In this document: one piece after another, positions 5,555 to 10,355 of the stretch
How positions within the stretch are numbered: position 1 is the first letter of the stretch
Layout: the number at the start of each line of letters is the position of its first letter
Assembly: GCA_030673005.1 (NCBI GenBank)
Contig: DAOVFI010000059.1
Location: 1-10,355, forward strand
From: Planctomycetales bacterium
GTDB lineage: Bacteria > Planctomycetota > Phycisphaerae > SM23-33
Length of the DNA: 10,355 nucleotides
Direction: 5' to 3'
Notes under the pieces: model-generated
Database searches by the model: none
Told to the model about the DNA's origin: nothing
The model's input: the letters and a program-made list of their open reading frames with translations, nothing else
Program-made: the position numbers and the translations under genes

Positions 5555-7428
5555 GGCGTGGTTCTCCGCTTGACTTTCTGGCGTCGCTGGCGCGAGGCGA
5601 TCTGCCGGCGGATCTTCCTGCTGGACCAGTTCTGGAGCAGGCGCCAGTACGGCTTGAAATTGATCCGCCCGGACCCGGGGCTTCGCAGGTATCCCAGTAG
5701 CATCCTCAGCCGACCGGCGTGATTGACCACCGGACACTCCAGCAGCGAGACGTTCAGCCTCATCAGGCCACGGAACTGCTGACGGTTGGTAACCCGGCGG
5801 ACCTGACTGACGCCGTCCATGTCCACCAGGACGATCTGAGGCCGACCGGCATGAGAACTGTCCCACTGAACCAGCATGTTGGAGGCCTTCAGGTCGCGGT
5901 GTGCAAATCCTTCCTCGTGCAGGCGGCGGAGGAGCCGGCCAAGTTGCCACAGAACCATGCGACCGAGGCGCTTCGGCTCGACCGGCGAGCCGTCAGGCCG
6001 GTCGCCGCCCAGGTAACGATTGAGGAATTTATTCAGGTGCAGGCCTTCGACCTGCTCGGTAATCAGGATCGAATCGACCAGGAAACCCCAACGGCGTTTT
6101 TCCATCGCCGCCAGCGGCAGGGTGGCGTAGATTTGTCTGGCCAGCAGGGCGTGACCGATTCGGAAGGCCCGCAGCGGGCGTGAAAGGCGGAAGAAGTCAA
6201 CCAGCAGCCGAATCGGTCGCTTGCGCCGGGCGCGCTTGACGTACACGTCGATCTCGGTCGAACCGACCCTCAGGCGACGCCGGACGATATAACTGCTGGG
6301 CGAATCCTTGACTACTTGAACGTCCGGACCGACAAACAGTGCTTCCGGGTCGGACAGCGCGGCACGCCAGTCGTCGGCGGTAAATGTGTGATTGCAGGCC
6401 TGCGAGCCGGGAACCTGTCGCTTCGACGCCAGTATCACGTGCGTCCGCCGACCTGCGATACGCAGGCGGGCGAAATACCGGTTGGTCGAGAAAATGCGGC
6501 GATCGCGCTGGGCGTGGAGCCTTCGGGAGTGACGGCGACCCAGCATTTCGATCAGGCGCACCCATCCGCAAAGCGTCCCACGCGCCTTGCCGGCGCGCAG
6601 ATAGTGTCGCAGAAACCGCAGTCGCTGCGAGCGAGTTGTCCACAATCGCCGGTCGTGAAACAGTTGGGCCAGATTGGCCGCCCGGCTCATCCGACTTAAT
6701 CGCCGTCGCCGACGCATCCGGTGCAGGTCCATCAGGACCAATTGGTGGCAAAGGTCCCGCAAGGGATGCTGTGCATTTTTAACCTGTGCCTGATCGTCAT
6801 CGGCCTCCAGGCGGACCAGCACGTTTCCGCAGTGCAGGTCGCGGTGCAGGACCCCGCGTGCGTGCATCCTGCCGACCAGTTCTGCCAGGGCGATCGTGGC
6901 TGAGCGAATGGCGGCGTCGTTCCCGCCGACCAACTGCTGCCTGTGCCACTTGTCGGCGGGGACGGACGGTTCAACACCCTCGCTTATCAACCATTCCGTC
7001 CCGTTACGACAGTAAGTGGCCAGAACCTTCATTACCGGCACCCCGCTGTGGGACAGATATTTGCTGAAACGCATCTCGCAGCGAGAATCAGAAAGCCCGA
7101 TCCGCTGCTGAAGACGGTGCAGCAGCGAAGGGCTGTGAAACTGCTTCAGATATAACGCGCCACTCTCGTCAGACTCAGGTTTTAAATGCGCAGCATCGGA
7201 ATCTGTGCCGCCATAGCGATACACGGTCCGGGCGACGTTGTGCTTGACCAGGAACCAGCGGCCCTTATGGGCATCAGCCGATTGCGACAGGAGCGGCTCC
7301 AGCCGACGACGGGCGCCTGCGTCGGCGAAGCGAATCGCATTGGTATCGACGCTGCCGAGAATTTCTTCCAGACTGGTTGGTGTATTTCTAATAACCACTT
7401 CCTTATACAATACCGTCGAAATGAGCAT
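5551..7428 (-). CDS. Tandem-domain LPS kinase (WaaP/InaA/KdkA-like)
   Basis: A 625-residue protein with two protein-kinase-like domains of the WaaP/InaA/Kdo-kinase group, enzymes that phosphorylate LPS core sugars on the cytoplasmic side. Domain 1 (about 55-290) has a candidate ATP-binding Lys95 (LYLKQF), the catalytic loop HRDLHCGN (195-202) and the metal-binding Asp234 in MDLHRM. Domain 2 (about 365-600) has Lys398 (VYVKRA), HRDLKASN (510-517) and Asp536 in VDMDG. Both keep all the key residues, so both may be active. The protein is very basic, especially at 236-330 and the C-terminus, which would suit binding to membrane or anionic glycan. There is no signal peptide. The stop overlaps the GT9 start (GTGA). 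The 5' end is uncertain: the ATG at 7428 lacks a ribosome site and lies 10 bp from a repeat, while AAGGAAG at 7398-7404 could serve an ATT start at 7392. Confidence 0.85.
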   Translation of the reverse strand: MLISTVLYKEVVIRNTPTSLEEILGSVDTNAIRFADAGARRRLEPLLSQSADAHKGRWFLVKHNVARTVYRYGGTDSDAAHLKPESDESGALYLKQFHSPSLLHRLQQRIGLSDSRCEMRFSKYLSHSGVPVMKVLATYCRNGTEWLISEGVEPSVPADKWHRQQLVGGNDAAIRSATIALAELVGRMHARGVLHRDLHCGNVLVRLEADDDQAQVKNAQHPLRDLCHQLVLMDLHRMRRRRRLSRMSRAANLAQLFHDRRLWTTRSQRLRFLRHYLRAGKARGTLCGWVRLIEMLGRRHSRRLHAQRDRRIFSTNRYFARLRIAGRRTHVILASKRQVPGSQACNHTFTADDWRAALSDPEALFVGPDVQVVKDSPSSYIVRRRLRVGSTEIDVYVKRARRKRPIRLLVDFFRLSRPLRAFRIGHALLARQIYATLPLAAMEKRRWGFLVDSILITEQVEGLHLNKFLNRYLGGDRPDGSPVEPKRLGRMVLWQLGRLLRRLHEEGFAHRDLKASNMLVQWDSSHAGRPQIVLVDMDGVSQVRRVTNRQQFRGLMRLNVSLLECPVVNHAGRLRMLLGYLRSPGSGRINFKPYWRLLQNWSSRKIRRQIASRQRRQKVKRRTTP

Positions 7429-7438
7429 TATATATTGG

Positions 7439-7522
7439 TAGGGTGTGCAGGTTCTTTTACCTGCACACCGGATCGCTCATTTGCAAATCGCGGTGTGCAG
7501 GGAAAAGAACCTGCACACCCTA
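7439..7522. repeat. Paired-hairpin (BIME-like) repeat
   Basis: An 84-bp element with perfect 20-bp terminal inverted repeats (7439-7458 and 7503-7522, beginning TAGGGTGTGCAGG). Each end also folds on its own: arms GGTGTGCAGGT/ACCTGCACACC at 7442-7452/7459-7469, and GGTGTGCAGG/CCTGCACACC at 7492-7501/7510-7519. Two hairpins in opposite orientation with a short unique middle is the classic bacterial interspersed mosaic element design. It sits between the GT4 remnant (stop 3 bp away) and the kinase gene (10 bp from its first ATG). Confidence 0.85.
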
Positions 7523-7525
7523 CGA

Positions 7526-8092
7526 CTACGACTGGAATACGTTGGGTGCATCCCTCACCGGTGACTTCGCCGCCGCGCCGAGCCTTTGGGCAAGTGCTTT
7601 ATCTTCGATCAGTCTCAATAAAGCCCTTGCGATCTCACGTGGCCGATCCGGTCGCACCAGCAGGGCGTTCAGCCCGTCGGTCAGCCGGTTTCGGTTGGAA
7701 GCAGTATCGCCTGCGATTACCGGCAGGCCCGAAGCCATTGCCGGATCCGCCGGAGGGGCTGCGTCCATGTCGAGAAATACTGCAATATCCGCCGTCGCCA
7801 GCAGGTCGGTTTCAGACCAGTCGTCTCCGGCCAGCACGACCATATCTTCAAAACCGGTACTCTTCGCAAAGGCCGACACGTCCCTGGCGGCCCGTCCTGT
7901 GTGGCGGATGACCAGGCGCACAGGCAATTCGGTAATCTTCAGGATCGCCGTCGCCCAGGCCGCGAAACGATGCCCGCTGCGACGATGCACCATCCCAGGC
8001 GCGACGATGACGACCTCATTCGTCGCAATCCCAAGCCGCTCCCGTAAAACAAGGCGGCGCGAAACATCAATGGCGTCCGGCGCTGCGTCCAT
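7526..8092 (-). pseudogene. Glycosyltransferase family 4 remnant (C-terminal domain only)
   Basis: A 188-residue frame matching only the nucleotide-sugar-binding C-terminal half of a GT-B, family-4 glycosyltransferase (usual length about 370). Visible landmarks are the linker ITSGMD just at and before the ATG, VVIVAPGMVHRRSGHRFA (27-44, corresponding to the usual VGRL..KGH), VVLAGD (85-90), ADIAVFLD (101-108) and AMASGLPVIAGD (118-129). The N-terminal acceptor domain is missing: an in-frame TAA at 8108-8110 lies just upstream, directly after the lipoprotein gene. The two glutamates of the usual EX7E motif are absent (Pro117 stands at the second). The C-terminal helix is also lost, with the stop 3 bp from a paired-hairpin repeat. 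No good ribosome site precedes the ATG. A decayed LPS glycosyltransferase is the likeliest reading; a functional single-domain partner is less likely. Confidence 0.65.
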
Positions 8093-8119
8093 TCCAGAGG
8101 TGATTTTTAAAACCCCCTT

Positions 8120-8803
8120 CTACCGATTAATTTCGGAATCGATATCTTTTTCCTTCGGTCTGGCGCGATCCACGTAGTGATCGCAGAACAACCCGCATAC
8201 TTTTTCGCCCATACCCTCTGCCAGTTTTTCCGCCAGTTGCCTGCTGTAATCCCTGGAGCTGCTTTCTGTTATAGGCTCGACAATTTTTACAGGAAAGCCG
8301 GCCGATTCGTCAGGCCAGAGCCGGCCTTCATTAACATCCACCACGCGAACCTTTACGGAAAACCTTCCCCGCCAGATCGTATCAAGCGGCGTGTCTTTAA
8401 GCCGGAACTCGTCATTTGAAATATACACTACAAGGTCGGCACCAAGTTTTTTGCCGACGGTCGATACCGCCAGGCGATTGAATTCCGGCTCGGAATTCTT
8501 AAGATCGATCAGTTTGTCGAAAGGGATCGTCCCGGCGACCAGTTTCTTTTCGACGAGCAGTTTGTTGACCTTGTCAGCCAGCATCCGCTTGACGGGCGAA
8601 TAACTCAGCGGATTCAGAATGTCGTCGGGGAAAACCAGGACCGTCTTGCCCGGCGGAAGTGTATATACAGGAGGAATCTTCTCCTTCGGAAACATCATTT
8701 CGATAAGTGCCAGGGGAAGCTGGCAACCGGCGAGAAGCCAGATCGCCATAACGGATCCGGCAAGAGTCCCCGCGCGAAAAACAAATTTCTTTCGCCTTAT
8801 CAT
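8120..8803 (-). CDS. Lipoprotein with TolB/CsgG-like N-terminal fold, second of a pair
   Basis: A 227-residue predicted lipoprotein: a basic N-terminus, hydrophobic stretch 12-24 and lipobox LLAGC with Cys27. After a Pro-rich linker (44-51), the domain begins KTVLVFPDD (53-61) and continues with a helix (about 68-85), GKKLGADLVVYISNDEFRL (117-135) and a strand FSVKVRVVDVNEGRLWP (148-164). This alternation of strand, helix and G.DLVVY resembles the small periplasmic domains of CsgG, LpoB and TolB-like proteins; the exact family is not recognised. The ATG at 8803 overlaps the preceding stop as ATGA and has AAGGAG 5 nt upstream, so a longer frame starting further upstream is rejected. The upstream protein has the same fold plan, so the two are probably distant paralogues acting together at the envelope. 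Confidence 0.8.
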   Translation of the reverse strand: MIRRKKFVFRAGTLAGSVMAIWLLAGCQLPLALIEMMFPKEKIPPVYTLPPGKTVLVFPDDILNPLSYSPVKRMLADKVNKLLVEKKLVAGTIPFDKLIDLKNSEPEFNRLAVSTVGKKLGADLVVYISNDEFRLKDTPLDTIWRGRFSVKVRVVDVNEGRLWPDESAGFPVKIVEPITESSSRDYSRQLAEKLAEGMGEKVCGLFCDHYVDRARPKEKDIDSEINR

Positions 8804-9453
8804 TGCGGCTCCTTGGGCACTTCGTGTTTGTAGAACTTCCTGACCAGTTTGTCGGCGAAGATCCTCTCCGTCCGGATGCGCAGAGTCCATTCGTCCCGCG
8901 TGGGAATGCCAAGGGGTGATTCGGTCGGGAAAACAGTGGTGATCGGTCCGGTCCGCCAGACGGGATTTTCACCGTCGCAGGAGGATTGACCGGCCTTATA
9001 TACGCTTACCTCGGCGGTAATCCGCCCCCGAGCCAGGTGGATGCTGCCCGGCTCACGCGTGGAGAAGTCCAAAAGCGAAATCAACATGACGTAACCGGAT
9101 TTAAAGACATCACAGAGTTTCTCCGGCGGCATGACGTCCCAGCCTGGATTCTCGGCCTGATAACGCAGGACCCTTCGCGCATCGACAACGGTAACGTTAC
9201 TGACGCACCTTTTCAGTTGCGCGCCGATTGCGTCAGTCAGCTCCAACTGGGCCATGTTGTAATCCAGCTGAATCTCCGGATCGGCAAAGACGACCACGGC
9301 TACGGTCTGGTCCTTCAGCCCGTCGAACTCCGCCTCGACGGTTTTGGTCGGGGCGGACGGGGCAAAGACATACGCGATAAAATTAATGGCGTCGCAACCA
9401 CCGACGAAAAGCGCCGCCACCGATAAAACTATGGTCAGAAGGTAGTTCCGCAT
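8800..9453 (-). CDS. Lipoprotein with TolB/CsgG-like N-terminal fold, first of a pair
   Basis: A 217-residue predicted lipoprotein with lipobox FVGGC (Cys20) after a hydrophobic signal segment (4-16). The mature part opens with a strand TVAVVVFADPEI (50-61), a helix (about 68-82), NVTVVDARRV (86-95), a Gly/aromatic strand YVMLISLLDF (121-130) and IHLARGRITAEVSVYKA (138-154), the same order as in the protein encoded just downstream. A conserved-looking tail FPTESPLGIPTRDEWTLRIR (175-194) follows. I cannot name a family. I chose the ATG at 9453 because it has a GTGAGA stretch upstream at SD distance; a GTG four codons earlier is possible but lacks a site of its own. Its stop overlaps the next start as ATGA, so the two are translated together. 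Confidence 0.8.
   Translation of the reverse strand: MRNYLLTIVLSVAALFVGGCDAINFIAYVFAPSAPTKTVEAEFDGLKDQTVAVVVFADPEIQLDYNMAQLELTDAIGAQLKRCVSNVTVVDARRVLRYQAENPGWDVMPPEKLCDVFKSGYVMLISLLDFSTREPGSIHLARGRITAEVSVYKAGQSSCDGENPVWRTGPITTVFPTESPLGIPTRDEWTLRIRTERIFADKLVRKFYKHEVPKEPQ
8809..8814 (-). promoter_or_regulatory. Shine-Dalgarno site inside the upstream gene
   Basis: AAGGAG lies within the last codons of the first lipoprotein gene, 5 nt before the ATG at 8803 of the second. It fixes the second start and supports coupled translation across the ATGA overlap. Confidence 0.75.
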
Positions 9454-9514
9454 GACAATTCTCACTTAATACAACGATTCAGAATAAAGGGACTAATATC
9501 AGGTAACCGAGTAG

Positions 9515-9576
9515 CCCGTAGTCAGTAGCCGGTAGCCGGGAAAAACACACTCTTTTTACCGGCTACTGACTACGGG
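9515..9576. repeat. Intergenic inverted repeat, 20-bp perfect arms
   Basis: Arms at 9515-9534 and 9557-9576 (CCCGTAGTCAGTAGCCGGTA and its complement) pair perfectly over 20 bp with a 22-nt loop. Short GTAGTCAGTAGC-type words like this recur in intergenic palindromes of many environmental bacteria. It lies in the 247-bp gap between the DUF2752 gene and the lipoprotein pair. No T-tract follows the stem on the minus strand, so it is not an ideal intrinsic terminator. The rest of the gap holds one further short hairpin (9605-9623) and no gene. Confidence 0.8.
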
Positions 9577-9604
9577 TTACCCGCCTTCGCTAAGGCTACG
9601 GCGT

Positions 9605-9623
9605 GGCAAGCGGGCTACTTGCC
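9605..9623. repeat. Short hairpin GGCAAG/CTTGCC
   Basis: A 6-bp perfect stem (9605-9610 with 9618-9623) with a 7-nt loop, about 80 bp beyond the DUF2752 stop. It has no T-rich tail in the minus direction. It may be a minor part of the neighbouring palindrome. Confidence 0.35.
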
Positions 9624-9700
9624 GTTTATTTAAATCCTTTATTTGTGAAATCCTGTACTTAATCTTCAGGACGGTTCACCGCGCCTGCCTGCCGGCGGGC

Positions 9701-10234
9701 CTATCGCACCGGCAGCGTACCGTCGATTATACCCCATATCAGTTTCAGCACCCATCCGGTCGGGATACCGATTACAAAAGCACACGCCCACCAGGCAGGC
9801 CGACCCAGGTGAGCAAGGATGCTCCTGCCGGTCAGAACCTGGACCCATGCACACACACCAAACACAACCAGCGCGATAAAAAACACCGCTCCGAACGGAT
9901 GGCTCTTAGCGGCCAGCACAAACCGACCATGCGCCATGGCCGAGACCGACGTTGTGAATCCGCACGTCGGACAGGGATACCCCGTCCGCTCCAGGAACGA
10001 ACAGGACGGCAGTCCCAGTTGCCGGTGCGTACCGACCCCGCCGGCGCGAGGGCTAAGCCAAAAGGCCAAACCAATCGCGCCCGTACAGCACACCGCCACC
10101 GCCAGTCCTTGAAGGCGAGAAAACCGCCGCGACCGGACCGCCGCACCCGCCGAACGAACCATACTACCGTCAGACACGGCACAAACCTCTGCGGCTGATT
10201 CACTGGAATCGACATAACAGGCAGGCTTTTCCAT
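9701..10234 (-). CDS. DUF2752 small membrane protein
   Basis: A 177-residue membrane protein with the DUF2752 signature: LPSCSFLERTGYPCPTCG (75-92), where the TGxPCPxCG core is nearly invariant, then a helix ending ...AMAHGRFVLAAKSHPFG (99-115). Three membrane segments are predicted near 42-60, 113-131 and 146-168. The CPxC motif could bind metal or form a disulfide, but the family's function is unknown. The N-terminal 40 residues are polar and poorly conserved in appearance. The start is uncertain: the ATG at 10234 is used here; a TTG at 10276 and an ATG at 10159 are in frame and none has a strong ribosome site. It stands alone, with a 247-bp repeat-bearing gap downstream and a paired-hairpin repeat about 60 bp upstream. 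Confidence 0.85.
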   Translation of the reverse strand: MEKPACYVDSSESAAEVCAVSDGSMVRSAGAAVRSRRFSRLQGLAVAVCCTGAIGLAFWLSPRAGGVGTHRQLGLPSCSFLERTGYPCPTCGFTTSVSAMAHGRFVLAAKSHPFGAVFFIALVVFGVCAWVQVLTGRSILAHLGRPAWWACAFVIGIPTGWVLKLIWGIIDGTLPVR

Positions 10235-10296
10235 CTCAATCAGGACATCATACGTCCAATCCGCTATCCGCGTCAATGGTAATAGTCCACGCCGGG

Positions 10297-10355
10297 GGTG
10301 GCACAGGTTTTCAACCTGTGCTGCTTCATTGGCTGTTGGACGTGCACAGGTTGAA
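10297..10355. repeat. Paired-hairpin (BIME-like) repeat, cut by the window edge
   Basis: Starts GGGTGGCACAGG. The first hairpin is perfect: GCACAGGTT (10301-10309), loop TTC, AACCTGTGC (10313-10321). After a 23-nt middle, a second copy of the arm begins at 10344 (GCACAGGTTGAA) and runs into the end of the window, where the matching half AACCTGTGCCACC would be expected. The layout and the GGTGGCAC end match the element inside the heptosyltransferase gene. Confidence 0.7.

Noticed and set aside
5555..5950. Upstream extension of the heptosyltransferase frame
   Set aside because: This stretch is the kinase gene read in another frame (Pro/Arg/Gly-rich, no GT9 similarity). The GTG at 5554 overlapping the kinase stop is the natural start.
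7439..7522. CRISPR array or intrinsic terminator
   Set aside because: There are only two units, in opposite orientation with a single short middle, unlike the direct repeats of CRISPR. No T-tract follows a stem in the direction of transcription.
7443..8177. Long plus-strand frame of 244 codons opposite the GT4 remnant
   Set aside because: Composition is Ser/Arg/Ala-rich as expected of an antisense shadow in GC-rich DNA; the minus strand shows recognisable glycosyltransferase motifs.
8804..8890. Longer start for the second lipoprotein
   Set aside because: The extra 29 residues come from the end of the preceding gene in another frame and would bury the signal peptide. AAGGAG marks the ATG at 8803.
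9666..9700. GC-rich GCCTGCCTGCCGGCGGGC next to the DUF2752 stop as a terminator
   Set aside because: The palindrome is imperfect and no T-run follows on the minus strand, so a terminator call is not supported.

Overview
The window looks like a piece of a Planctomycetota genome, probably near the Phycisphaerae. This is inferred from gene content and style, not from a marker gene: short lipoproteins with TolB-like folds, a small DUF2752 membrane protein, a GT9 heptosyltransferase with a Cys-rich tail, mixed ATG/GTG starts with only some Shine-Dalgarno sites, and a high density of intergenic palindromes. All convincing genes are on the minus strand; long plus-strand reading frames are shadows of them.

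Right to left (direction of transcription): a DUF2752 membrane protein (9701-10234); a 250-bp gap with a large inverted repeat; two translationally coupled lipoproteins (8800-9453 and 8120-8803, ATGA overlap); a glycosyltransferase-4 remnant cut at both ends (7526-8092); a paired-hairpin repeat (7439-7522); then a probable operon of a tandem-domain WaaP/InaA-type sugar kinase (5551-7428), a GT9 heptosyltransferase (4337-5554, GTGA overlap), a cytoplasmic six-hairpin glycosidase-like protein (2035-4293) and a DUF192 lipoprotein (1515-1997). Beyond it lie a 26-bp-arm inverted repeat, a doubtful Cys-rich ORF (1098-1487), a small membrane-anchored hypothetical protein (547-1029), and about 550 bp without a convincing gene, holding two hairpins that resemble REP elements linked to Y1 (RAYT) transposases.

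The central genes fit outer-membrane lipopolysaccharide core assembly: GT9 adds heptose-like sugars, the kinase probably phosphorylates core or Kdo residues, and the GT4 remnant is probably a decayed member of the same cluster. The glycosidase-like protein has no signal peptide and its role is unclear.

The most unusual feature is the palindromic-repeat load: at least six elements in 10 kb. One (about 4722-4815) sits in frame inside the heptosyltransferase gene and accounts for much of an extra loop in that protein. I see no complete new defence, RNA-guided or mobile system, no CRISPR array, and no tRNA or rRNA gene.
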